DNA of 64,000 bases, from assembly GCA_032622095.1 (NCBI GenBank), contig CP136065.1, positions 205,076,151 to 205,140,150 on the forward strand, given 5' to 3'. Of this stretch, positions 35,789 through 45,994 are shown piece by piece; positions within the stretch are counted from its first letter, which is position 1; every line of letters begins with the position of its first letter. Both the position numbers and the translations under genes were made by a program. This DNA comes from Siphonodentalium dalli (taxonomy: Eukaryota > Mollusca > Scaphopoda > Gadilida > Siphonodentaliidae). The notes below the pieces were generated by a model. It did no database searches. It saw only the letters and a program-made list of their open reading frames with translations, and was not told the origin of the DNA.

Positions 35789-36613
35789 TATATATATTTG
35801 TGTGGATATACAAGGTAAATTGTAAAAAAAAAAAACAGTGTTACAACCATGCATATATCATGCAAAACTATTCAGACAAAATATCTCACCCCCCCCCCCA
35901 AATTTGGGCGCCCGCATGGCTAGGTTCGCCGGCGTTTTGTAAGCACGCCTATGACAAATGTGACTTGTCGGTGCCGTTATGCAGTTTGGCTGAATTAACT
36001 TATTGATCACCACAAATGTAGGCATTCTGCTCCAAGTTGTTAATACCCCCATAATACTGAAATATAGCACATTGATGTCTACTGATGGTTAACTTCCGAT
36101 TGGATACCGTTAATGGTCAAAGCTGCATGGAACACCAGATAATTATCTTTCTTCTACACACGCATGTGCCTTTATTGTTTATGATGATAGCGCTGATACT
36201 TGTCGTTGGGGTATCTGGTTTTGACTTCGATTGCTGGAACTATATAGCCTCAGCAAAACCACTGCAACACAATAGCATTTCCGTGAAATTACGTTAGGGT
36301 TCGCCATTTATCTTATGTTTTAAAAAATCTCTAATTCTATTGACAAAATTTAACTACTTTTTCATTATAAATAACTCCCTCCACATTTTTGCTTGGTTAA
36401 GTGACATTTATTATATTGAACGTCTTCGTCGTATCACGTCAATGCAACGGGTGTCATCTTGCGCTCAAGAATTTGCTTGCGAAACAAACACGTGATTCGC
36501 CGGCGGCGTCATCCACAACAGTTTATAAGGGTGTGTATCTAATTTTGCTGCTGCGTCGCTTGAGAATCTGACATATATGCAAATCGGACGATACGGGCGC
36601 AATTCATTGCGTC
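35789..36613. other. unannotated stretch with possible promoter motifs
   Basis: A C-run lies near 35890. A TATA-like word (TTTATAAGG, about 36520) and a perfect octamer ATGCAAAT (36576-36583) precede the candidate first exon at 36614. No other feature is seen; the 70-codon hydrophobic frame at 36085-36297 is not supported by context. Confidence 0.3.
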
Positions 36614-36666
36614 ATGGGTGCTCTAATGCAATGGATTGCCTCGTGTCGCGTGCCATGTTTCAAGAG
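36614..36666 (+). CDS. weak candidate first exon
   Basis: An ATG in fair context (GTCATGG) opens MGALMQWIASCRVPCFK plus two bases up to a possible donor AG|GTAATA at 36667. The glycine at position 2 and nearby cysteines recall acylated N-termini, although Gln at position 6 is not favoured for myristoylation. An octamer ATGCAAAT and a TATA-like word lie upstream. The donor is not optimal, the exon is short, and no partner exon was found. Confidence 0.2.
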
Positions 36667-36989
36667 GTAATATACTTTCTTAAATGTGTCAACTTCTCCT
36701 CCAATAGTGGAGTGCATGACTGTCAGTAATTGGAATTTCGAAAGCGTCTATTCAATATGTATTTGATTTATCTGTCTCACATTAACACATAATTAGGTTC
36801 AATCTTCAGTTTCATCCATATCTAGATCACAGTGGTGAAGTATGTTTTTGAATTTGTTGCCAACAAGTCCATGATCGAGTTCTCAGAAGTTTTTAGCTTA
36901 TACTCTGAAAACCTGAGGCCATGTTGCATGTAGTTCCATGCCATGTACTGAACGAATGACCAAACGTAACGTTAACACTGGGGACCATT

Positions 36990-37310
36990 CGATAGTGCCA
37001 AACGAGAACCAATGTTTCCGCTGGTAATTGGTTCTCGAGGAAGATTAGACCCAAATTGGCTTTGGGAGAACAACATTAAACCAACGATGAACCAAATGGT
37101 ATTGGTGTGAAGGCTGGGAACCAAATTTGTTTCTGAAGAACCACGTTCTTCCTGTTGGACAAATTGAAGAACCAAATTTGTTCTTCACTCACAAAAGAAT
37201 CACAACAAACACTTGAATAATAACAGGTTCTTCGTGTGTCCACCTTATTTTACTTATTTCACGTCTCCAAGAACTAGTTGGTTCTTCATTTTAGTTCCGC
37301 CCAGTGGACA
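36990..37310. repeat. cluster of GAACCAA / TTGGTTC motifs
   Basis: At least eight copies of GAACCAA or its complement, often within AGAACCAAATTTGTTC-like blocks, occur in both orientations over about 300 bp. Nothing comparable occurs on either side. It may be a decayed inverted-repeat element. Confidence 0.5.
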
Positions 37311-37384
37311 AACGAAGAAGCCACCACGAAGAATGATTTGGTTAATTTTATTTGTTAGAGTGGTGTATGGTATGTCCATCAGCA

Positions 37385-37690
37385 TAAGTAAATTCACCCT
37401 CTGATTGAAGTTCCCAAATGGTGAATATTGTGATGTACACCCATTGCGAACCTCGATTATGCAATGTGTCGTCTGCCAATTTGGTGATACAGAGAAACTA
37501 AAATAAACAAGAAATAGAATCTTTGTGAAGAAGTTTCTATAGAATTTGATCATAAAGAAACTTTGCAGACAAGATGAGACCCAAGCCGAATGAGGTCCCC
37601 CAGAGGGTGAATTTAGTTATGCTAGCCCACTATATGCGGGATAGCGTCACTAAATGCACCCTCTGAGGACCTCATTCTTCAAATGACAGG
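37385..37690. repeat. dispersed hairpin-bearing repeat, family A, copy 2
   Basis: Matches 473-760 in the same orientation, including ATGTGTCGTCTGCCAATTTG, GAAGAAGTTTCTATAGAA and the terminal hairpin 37588-37680 (GAGGTCCCC...GAGGACCTC). The left hairpin seen at 401-498 is largely missing here. Confidence 0.75.
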
Positions 37691-38213
37691 CACACTAAAC
37701 TCAGACTTGGTCCATACATGTAGTAGATAAAGCTGAAACCCATGTGGTAGTATCCATTGCCCGCAGCGTGTTCTATACTTCCACTAGACGAAAGTTTTTT
37801 TGAATTAGTACATAATAACTCCCCAGTGGACGTCATGGTCAGAATATAATGAAAACGGTGGGACAACATAAGGTAAAATGACTCAGGAGTGGGCTACGAA
37901 TAGAACGCTCCAGATAAGGCAAACCAACAAATTGGAGTTAATGATAATGGTGTGAGGTCACATGGGGATGCGCGTGGACAACGGCAATCTGGTCGATAAA
38001 GTCAGCCCAATTACGGACACCAACATTGCATCATGGGACCGGTTGATCGGTGACAATCTGTCAAGAAATTGCTCAAATTGATATATTGGACGTAATAAGT
38101 GGTCGGTCTATATAGAAACGGCTTCTTGTTTGATCATCGTCAAGCTGAGCTCTTTGATTTTGCGTAGGGCATTTGTGTTGAAGGCTCTATGTAACAGCTG
38201 ACTCTGCAAATTA

Positions 38214-38445
38214 AATACTTAACCCTATCTTTACTAAATGGATTATCACACTCAATTATAAAAGTATACAGTGGAATTGTCTATTATTCATTTGGGGGAT
38301 GTTCATGTAATAAAAGCAGACGACAGTCAGACGGAAAGCTAATACAAGTGCAGAAGTATTCATGTTCTTCGATGGGAAATGTTTTGACAATAAGTTAAGC
38401 TCATGATATGAACATTTCCTATAAGGAGTCGTTGTTGATTAATCC
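38214..38445 (+). repeat. dispersed repeat family C, copy 1
   Basis: About 230 bp sharing AAATGGATTATC, GTCTATTATTCATTTGG, GGGATGTTCA, GCAGACGACAGTCAGAC and the internal inverted pair GGGAAATGTT / GAACATTTCC with three other copies (43566, 53441, 54463). It has no coding capacity. Confidence 0.8.
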
Positions 38446-38689
38446 TTTCGTATTGTTTCCGTGACCTGTTTACCGTCGTTGCGCTTTTTTTTTTATTTGT
38501 CGTCAAACAGTTTGTTGAATATTCACCGAAATAAAATTACATCTTCTACAAATGATACCTGATGTCTTGGTTATATGACTAATCTTGGAAAATATCCCCA
38601 TAAAAAACATTGGATGTCACCTTTTGTGTTATTTTGTGGGAATAGGACATTACTCTTCGTCCTACTCCAATTTCCTAATATAACTCGGA

Positions 38690-39640
38690 TCGTGTGAAAC
38701 CAGAAATATGTTGTTCTGTGATATATCCCCATAGCTCCATTGACTCGATCAGATCACCCTGGCAGTATACACCCATGCATATAGGGCGCAATAACATACT
38801 ACGGTTTTCATACATTAATTTCTACCATAGTTACGGCCCTTGTTTGACTTGGAAATTTATGAATTTTGGCTCCGTACGTACATATCACTTAGTAACTCGT
38901 GGCTTAATTATCGGATTCCGTTGTCCTTTGGCGTGTTGATAGCACAGCTTGGGGGAAATTATACCCATGCACATACTACGGGTTCGCCCATTCATTTTTA
39001 TCAGAGTTACGGCCCTGATTTACTTGGAAATTTGTGAACTATGTGTCTGAAAGAACATTTCAGCTTTGGGCAAGGTTAATCGGTTTCAGTTGTGTTTTGG
39101 TATGGTGATAGCACAGCAGCTCAGGGGAGGGATATGCTACTGACTTGCTATATGTAGTCCATTTAGTTTTAAAGTAATGTGAAACACTCCGTTTGGGTGA
39201 TCAAATATAAATGGAGAATAATCTTACTCAAAGAAGTTATTTTTATGAATATTAATCAAAATTTACAACACACACCGCCAGTCTTATATATTTATTAAAT
39301 GCAATGCGTATCGATGGCGAAATCATTTGCGTTAATTTAGCGCCCATTGTTGTGTCCCGAATCGAGATGTCAATATTTACATTAGAGCGTAGTTCAGATG
39401 GCGTTTTCTATGGAGTTGTATGGTCGATTTCTTTCAGATTTTGGGCGATGTTAGTAGAATGCTACATTCCCCAGTTGGCATGCAGTTTCACGTACCCGAA
39501 CAAGTCCATAATATGTCTTTAACAGCGTTACGGCCTTTCTTTGACTTGGAAATTTGTGAATTTTGTCTCTGTATGAACATTTCAGCTTGTAGTTTGGATA
39601 TTGGATAATCGGATTTGGTTGTGCTTTGGTGTGTTGAAAG
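38690..39640 (+). repeat. degenerate tandem repeat, unit about 200 bp, interrupted
   Basis: Successive units share TATACCCATGCA, CAGAGTTACGGCCCT, TTGACTTGGAAATTTGTGAA, GAACATTTCAGCTT and TTGTGCTTTGGTGTGTTGA. Two and a half units lie at 38690-39179; the pattern resumes after 39525, so the element between was inserted into it. Short frames across the repeats are not conserved in phase. Confidence 0.75.
39180..39525 (+). mobile_element. about 345-bp element D inserted in the tandem repeat
   Basis: It is homologous, in reverse orientation, to 54596-54959. Shared blocks are TGAAACACTCC, TCCCGAATCGAGA, AGCGTAGTTCAGATG, TTTTCTATGGA, ACCCGAACAAGT and ATAATATGTCTTTAA. The two copies sit in different surrounding repeats, which defines the ends. 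It has no terminal inverted repeats and no coding capacity, so it could be SINE-like. TTTAA occurs at both flanks. Confidence 0.75.
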
Positions 39641-39761
39641 GATGCCCACATATATAAAATATTTTGTCCCCATCCATAAATATTTAGTGTATATTGCACA
39701 CTCTTTAAACTGAGCATCGGTGCATATATGCCACGTTAACAGTTGCGCTTGTTATATGCAC

Positions 39762-40180
39762 ATGTGACCTGCCATATCAAATCCAGTCGTAAGTCGGGAT
39801 TTTTTTACCCTGTGCCAATGCATTCTCTTATATATGCGAGTCGACCATAGGTCGCCTCGCATATATAAGAGAATGTATTGGCCTAACAATTTTATAATTT
39901 CACCCATACAGAGCCCCAGACAAACATGAGCAGACGACACTCTTATACATGCTTCTATATATGTGTGGGGCTCCCTGCAGGGTAATGGATGTTTTTTATT
40001 TTATGTCCTAAAAATTGTAAGAAACATTTATTTTTTATAAATGATAAAAAATTGTTAGGCCAATGCATTCTCTTATATATGCGAGGCGACCTATGGTCGA
40101 CTCGCATATATAAGAGAATGCATTGGCACAGGGTAAAAAAAATCCCGACTTACGACTGGATTTGATATGGCGGGTCACAT
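39762..40180. mobile_element. 419-bp foldback element carrying two palindromic modules
   Basis: Long inverted ends start ATGTGACCTGCCATATCAAA on the left and end with the complement at 40180. Each arm contains a nearly perfect palindrome (left about 39808-39876, right about 40054-40122) with 33-nt half-arms from GCCAATGCATTCTC to GTCGACC around the 3-nt loop ATA or TAT. The centre (about 165 bp) holds a short inverted pair around GAGCCCCA / TGGGGCTC. No transposase is encoded. Confidence 0.85.
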
Positions 40181-41341
40181 ATATGCGTATAGTAGTATAT
40201 TTAGGTCACAGAAAGCCCATACATATCTACCCAAGGATGAAAATCTTAGAATAATACAGAAAATCGATATATCTTTCAATAATCATACTAGCAGAATTAA
40301 ATGGGCTGAAATTTGCATCACATGCAGAACTAACTGGAGGTCAGAAACAATGAAAACCTATAGCATGCAGCTCTTATAAAACGTTTTTGGTTTTCGTCGT
40401 TGAATATATCTTCACTGAAACAGCATACACGGTGAATTTTAAAGTTATCACAAATTCTTCTATAATTGTTTTCAAGCACTGTCCACACTGAAAAAATCCT
40501 TTATATGTAGCGAGTTCCGAGTCCAGGGACCATTTATTTGGGATAATGCGATCGTCTGATAAATTAGAATGCAGAGTTGTAAATAACTTATTCTTGGTAT
40601 GTGATCGTGGACTTTATCGCATGTTTAACTGCACGAAATATGGCTTCATGCACAATATATATAGGATGGCTGCCAACTTCTTCTCACACCAATATCAAAA
40701 CGCGCGTATGACTTTGTTCCAGCTGGTCTTATAAAGTTGAGATGCATCCATGAAGTTTATGTAAGTCGATATTTATCTTTAATTCCCGAGCTCATATACA
40801 CGATCGATCCACAAACGCCACTATTTGCCTGTCACGCCATGCACATGCCTCTGTGTCCCGGTTGTGACGATCCGATGGATTCACACCATGTATATATTTG
40901 GAAGTAGATATTCGCCATTGATGAGAGACTCCCATGTATCACGGATATGATTTCTGACGCCTATATGTCCATGTTTGGATAAGGAATACATAAACGTTTT
41001 GAATTAAATTTTTTTTTTATTAATTCTCAGTAAAATAATTCATTGGTGATTTGTTTTCTTCTTGTGGTAGGTGTCGCCTTGTACGACAAACGCAGTCGTG
41101 CAACGGAAATATATTAACACAGCACCTAATGCGCACGAGTGTAGACTATAAACGATATCTGATCCTACGGTGGATAACATAGGTTTTGATATGCGATCTT
41201 TATCTGTTTTTAGTGATTTTATTTTGAGGGTAATAACTCTATAAAGAATGTACCTTTACTAAATAACGGCGATTTGTATGAGAAATTACAACACCACAAT
41301 AGATCAACTCTGGTGAAATATAAGTCAAATTCTTCTATAGG
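40181..41341. other. unannotated stretch
   Basis: No feature is recognised. Small open frames (40167-40379, 40546-40734) lack domains. Confidence 0.4.
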
Positions 41342-41487
41342 GTGGGTGGGGTCGTCAGCAGTCGGACCTCCAGAGAGCTTGGGTCGCCACCTCTCAGGAT
41401 GAACTCGCCACCGTTAATACCAATTAGTGTCACTAATATGCTGGACTCCATGCATGTCACGCCTTGTGTGAGCTGGTCACTTCATGC

Positions 41488-42171
41488 TCATAAAGGCGGA
41501 TACCATCTGGTTCTGGATTTCCAAACCGGCCCGGCACAGCTCTTTTCAGGGCTCCCTACCGGACCGGAAAATACCAGATCAGCACGGAAACCACGACAAA
41601 AGATGAAAAAGAAAAAGAAGAAAACGCAATCGAGAAAATGAGAGATGCCGAGAGACTCGCAGCATGGAAAGCGAAAAAGTCGACGGAAACTTCACCAGTC
41701 GACACCGCCCATACAGCTGAGATCCCGGCCCAGTCTGCCCAGGGGATGGAATCACCACCACCACCATCACCACCACCATCACGGCCAGACGTGGATACTG
41801 AAAACGAAGACGATGACCCCTCTGACTTCGTTCCGAAGACTCCGGAATATACCGAGCCGGAGCCTTCGCCCTCAAGCAAAGAAGAAACCGCCGGATCCGT
41901 GAGAGGAAGCGACTCAGACTGGGAAGACGAAGTTAAGCCTCCACACACAGCCCATGAGGTGGAGGAGTTCAGACAAGAGATGCGGGAAATTTTCGGCGAC
42001 ACCGAAGACTCCTCAGATGAAGACGAGCCCTCACCTACATCACCATCTTGTGCTCCACCATCTAAAAAGAAACGAAAGGAAAGCAAGAAAAAGAAAAAAA
42101 GAAAAAGAAAAAATCCAACAGTAGCTAAGTCCCACCTGATCCCACCTGATCCACCAGAGCCACATCCATGA
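41488..42171 (+). CDS. hypothetical acidic/lysine-rich protein in a GC-richer island
   Basis: The frame opens after a TAA near 41488 and runs to a TGA at 42171. The first ATG in it is at 41638, giving 177 residues; a second frame (41342-41641) ends just as this ATG starts. The protein has a charged segment with RLAAWKAKK, a Pro-rich stretch (PPPPSPPPSRP), acidic clusters (DTENEDDDPSDF; SDSDWEDE; DTEDSSDEDE) and a C-terminal Lys/Arg tract (SKKKRKESKKKKKRKRK) that looks like a nuclear localisation signal. That composition suits a disordered nuclear or nucleic-acid-binding protein, a retroelement ORF1/gag-like product or a retrogene; none can be named. Base composition (41340-42310) is clearly GC-richer than the surroundings. 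Confidence 0.4.
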
Positions 42172-42318
42172 CTGGAGGAACCTACAAGACCAAAGAAAAT
42201 TCAAGTCAGTGGGTAAGGGCGATCTTCGGATGAGCCCAACACCGTCCTCGTGACGCCCTTCGGGCGGGCAAGCAAATCCTGTCACTGCTGGTGGGTGGGC
42301 TTGGTGGATGTTTGGGGT

Positions 42319-42410
42319 ACGCTCTTTAAAACACTTCTTCAAATATTTCCGTTATTTCGTCAAAAACCCTTCTTCAAATAACTCCGTTATTTAGTTAATA
42401 AAAATATTTT
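42319..42410 (+). repeat. dispersed repeat E, copy 1
   Basis: About 90 bp starting ACGCTCTTTAAAACACTTCT and containing CCGTTATTTCGTCA, repeated at 55408-55500 in the same orientation. It lies directly after the GC-rich island and may be the 3' region of the same element. Confidence 0.75.
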
Positions 42411-42419
42411 CTTATTTTA

Positions 42420-42499
42420 GGATCACATATCAAAATGAGAGGATATGGTGATCCCCTTTTCATGGGATCACCATATCCTCTCATTTTGATATATGATCC
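42420..42499. other. 80-bp hairpin, 36-bp stem
   Basis: GGATCACATATCAAAATGAG onward pairs with its complement ending at 42499, with one mismatch in 36 bp and an 8-nt loop CTTTTCAT. The word GGATCACATAT recurs at 42535 and 42569. Confidence 0.9.
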
Positions 42500-43014
42500 T
42501 GCCTTCATTGAGCCACGAGTGACTCCTGAGACGAGGATCACATATTATATGATACCCTATCCTACGGAGGATCACATATTGTTTTATATCTACTCCCGTG
42601 CGCATGGCCTGGACACAGATATGCATAATGATAACTTGTTCGCGCTTTCGCGGAAAGAAAGACATTTGAAGCAATGAACACTCACATGGTGAGTCCGTTC
42701 CTCCATAAATATGATATATATGCTACTGTAATATATTCTCAAATACTTCACGTCTGCTTATTGTATCAGTATTCGACCTCCAGATGCAAGCTCGTAACTA
42801 AATAGTGCTGTGGCACACATATAATAGCCGAACTCGAGCTTCTCCGAGACATTACTCGTCCCATTAGGAGGTATATTGTTTACGTCTGCAGCAAACCTCC
42901 TAATCACGAATCCGGTTACGAGTACTTTCTTTGGCAAGTGTTTCTGATATTGGCACAAGCTCTCGGGAAATAGCATTAATTCATGGTGTATACCAACTAG
43001 GAGATGAAAAGTCG

Positions 43015-43450
43015 TTTTGAGGTTTCCGGATGATAACTTTATAGTTTGTGTGATCGGATCTGAATCAAATTTGGTATGTGAGTTATCAACTCCAAATACA
43101 GATCAAGTTCGAATTTGGGTTTGATGCGCTCATTTTTGCCGGAATTATATGGTCCTTGTCGGCTTAGAATTTGCCGATTATTTTGGTTTCCGGATTATAA
43201 CTTTAGTTTTTGTAATCTGATTGTTTTTTAATTTGGTATCTTACCATGAAGATACAGGTGATGTTCGAATTTGGGTTTGGTCCGCCCATTTTTGCCGGAG
43301 TTATGGTCGACTTAAAATTTGCCGATTATTTTGATTTCCCGATTATAACTTTACTTTTAGTTATCTGATTGTTTTTAAATTCAACTGAACTCTTGATATT
43401 TGGTACGTGATTCAAATTTCAGAAGACAAAGGCCTAGTTTGAATTTGGTC
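43015..43450 (+). repeat. degenerate tandem repeat, unit about 165 bp
   Basis: Two and a half units share TTTCCGGATTATAACTTTA, ATCTGATTG, TTCGAATTTGGGTTTG, CATTTTTGCCGGAGTTATGG and TTGCCGATTATTTTG. The copies are well diverged. No protein is recognised. Confidence 0.7.
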
Positions 43451-43565
43451 ACAGTTCGATGAATTTTGTTAGAGTTAAAAAAAAGAAGCTATCATTTTAA
43501 AAAAGCCATCGACTTTTATAATTTTTCACATAATTTGTATATAATATACTCATTACGAAGGCAAT

Positions 43566-43790
43566 GTGTGCCTTACTACACTAAATGGTTTCTCCAATTC
43601 AGTTATAAAGGTATACATTTGAATGGTCTATCATTCATTTGGAGGGATGTTCAGGATAGATTAGCAGACGACGACGGGCAAAGCTAATACAAGTGCTGAA
43701 GGATTCATATTCATTGGTGGGAAATGTTTAGAGCGTTTGTTTATTATCTGAACATTTCCCAAGGGAACTACTCATTGAGTATTTAGTATA
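43566..43790 (+). repeat. dispersed repeat family C, copy 2
   Basis: Same family as 38214-38445, with AAATGGTTTCTCCAATTCAG, CATTTGGAGGGATGTTCAGG, GCAGACGACG and the inverted GGGAAATGTT / GAACATTTCCC pair. Confidence 0.85.
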
Positions 43791-43819
43791 GAAATGCAAC
43801 AGCAATTCACCTTATCAGA

Positions 43820-43955
43820 TTCAACACAAATCACAACGTCCGTTACAGCAGTACTGATTTAATCACGGTGTTATCACCATGCAACAATGTTCAACACAAC
43901 CCAAATTCAATGAGAGGCAATCACGAGACGAAATTGTGCTGGTCTTTATATGGGT
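43820..43955 (+). repeat. duplicated segment F, uninterrupted copy
   Basis: Contains ACAACGTCCGTTACAGCAGT, ATCACCATGCAACAATGT and GAGACGAAATTGTGCTGGTC. The second copy (44339-44435 plus 45330-45365) is split by an 894-bp insertion, so this one shows the pre-insertion arrangement. Confidence 0.8.
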
Positions 43956-44338
43956 TACCGAAATTGGTAAGTGGGTGTCTACCAGGTAACACGAGTCCAG
44001 GGTGGATGAGCACCAAACCTAGCACACTAGAATGACAGAAACCAAGTCAGAGTGATGCACTGGCAGGTTGACCGACGCCTTTTTGAAAGTCAAATAAGGA
44101 GGAAAGAAAAAACGGCTAAAAACATATTTGTCATAAGAATTTTCCACACAATACTGTCGGGCCCAAAATGTACGGGCAATGTAGAAAGGTGCATATTGGT
44201 TTTGATGCATCATATATATAGACCCCCTTTACAATTATTTGGATTTGTTGCAATATTATAAGTCCAATTTATAGTGTTATAATGTCCGATATCCATATTA
44301 TTATGTATATAAATGGTGCAGTAATTCATGTGCATTGA

Positions 44339-45365
44339 ATAGATTCCACACAAATGACAACGTCCGTTATAGTAGTACTGATTTAATTACGGTGTGATCA
44401 CCATGCAACAATGTAAAACACAACCCAAACTTCAACAAGAAAACCATAGTCAGAAATGGTAACGCCCTCAAGATCATATTATTAGCCATAAATATAAATT
44501 ATAATATAAAATATATTGGTTACATGAATTAACCGCCTCAGAATTCCGTTAAAACAACTAATCCTTCGAATTATTACAAACAACTACGTCTTATTACTGC
44601 AGGTTTCTCATTCACCACATCAGAAAGCTTCTAAATGCGGATAAAAAAATCGGAGGTATTGTGTTCCCGCCAAGAGTGCATGGTCCAGCCATTGTTCATA
44701 CCTAAATATCGAAAGAAATTAACGCGGTCATAATTGTTACATACTGCAACTATAAGACATCCAGCGGATACACACCCCACGAAAACCCGAAATGTGTTGT
44801 CCTGCGAGAAATCCCATCGCTATAGCTCAATTTGACACGGCCAGATTAGACTTCCTACAATATCCATAAACAAGATCATATTATATACCCATGATTTTAA
44901 TAATAGAATATAAAATATATTGGTTTCGCGAATGACCAACTCAGAATTCCGTTAAAATAACAATAACAACCAGCACTTAATTAACGAACCGGCGGCCGAC
45001 TCGGCCGTCTCCGACCACAACCATCAGTGGGCTGCAGAACGAAAAATATCTATAAAAGTTGAAATATAAGACTTACAAATTATCTTTTAAATTTCTTTTA
45101 TTGGTAATTGACATAGCTTGTCACAAACCAAAAATCAACATTATTGACATAAGGACAATAAACGAAATTGAAATTCCCAACTAAACCTTTTACCGGTGAC
45201 CGGCCTCCTGATCGCGCAGTTCGAATTTTAAATCAGTAAACCGGAAAAAACAATTTTCTATTTATAAAAGTTCCATCGGCCCACATGTTTCTAATATTTG
45301 GCCTACAGTATACACGCGGGCGTGCTAATTAGAGGCAACCACGAGACGAAATTGTGCTGGTCTCT
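44339..45365 (+). repeat. duplicated segment F, split copy
   Basis: Left part 44339-44435 (ACAACGTCCGTTATAGTAGT...ACCCAAACTTCAA) and right part 45330-45365 (AGAGGCAACCACGAGACGAA) together match 43820-43955. The middle is the family B insertion. Confidence 0.8.
44436..45329 (+). mobile_element. dispersed repeat family B, full 894-bp copy
   Basis: The insertion interrupts segment F, which defines its ends: CAAGAAAACCATAGTCAGAA on the left and CGCGGGCGTGCTAATT on the right. Its left third matches 21476-21770 and its right half matches 32876-32440 inverted. It carries an internal direct repeat of about 95 bp (44474-44565 and 44872-44965; both with AAGATCATATTAT and CTCAGAATTCCGTTAAAA). It has no coding capacity and no obvious terminal inverted repeats. 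Confidence 0.8.
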
Positions 45366-45689
45366 CATATCAGAGGCCACTGCAAAACGTTAACTTTAAA
45401 CACACAGTCACATACACATGACGTCACTTTGGGAGATAGTCCAAATCTTGTCCTCTAAAATATGTTTTCCCACTTGAGCTCGCAGCGGAGGTTGTCTTCT
45501 CTGCACCCAGCAATGGACACAGATGCTACAAACAAGATCTCAGCTTACTTTAATTTGACATGCATGGTTTAATGCATGTTCGTATAACGTTACGTGACAT
45601 GGCACACACCCTCTTAAGAGCATCCGTATTTCATTCATCATTTATGAGCCATTGGTGTTTTTTCTATCAATGAATAGCAGTGTTCTTCC

Positions 45690-45852
45690 AGCGATATGGA
45701 GCGATGCATGCGATCGTAATGCAATGGCGACGCTAACCATGCCAAATCCCATGGGTGTCGTAACCACAACAGAGAAATTAGCATCACGGGATAGCAAACC
45801 AATTCGCGGGTCTTCCGACTTTCCGTACGGTTCATTTTATGCGCGTTTTTGA
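45690..45852 (+). CDS. weak candidate exon
   Basis: After a possible acceptor (TTCTTCCAG| at 45689) a frame of about 54 codons runs to the TGA at 45850-45852, with protein-like composition (MATLTMPNPMGVVTTTEKLA; FPYGSFYARF). The minus strand is also open over this stretch (45638-45937), which weakens the case. No family is recognised and no partner exon was found. Confidence 0.2.
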
Positions 45853-45994
45853 TGACTAATTGGATTGTTGTAGGATACAGAGATGTGGAGAAATGTAATA
45901 AAGAATTCAAAGCTATGTATAAGTCCATGTGTCGCATATTGCATTACCTCGGTGCTCACATGCATGGTTCATCGCAACATGTTCTGTTGAAAAA

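Noticed and set aside
41556-42086. Minus-strand 176-codon Ser-rich frame
   Set aside because: It is the antisense of the acidic/Lys-rich frame and reflects its codon bias.
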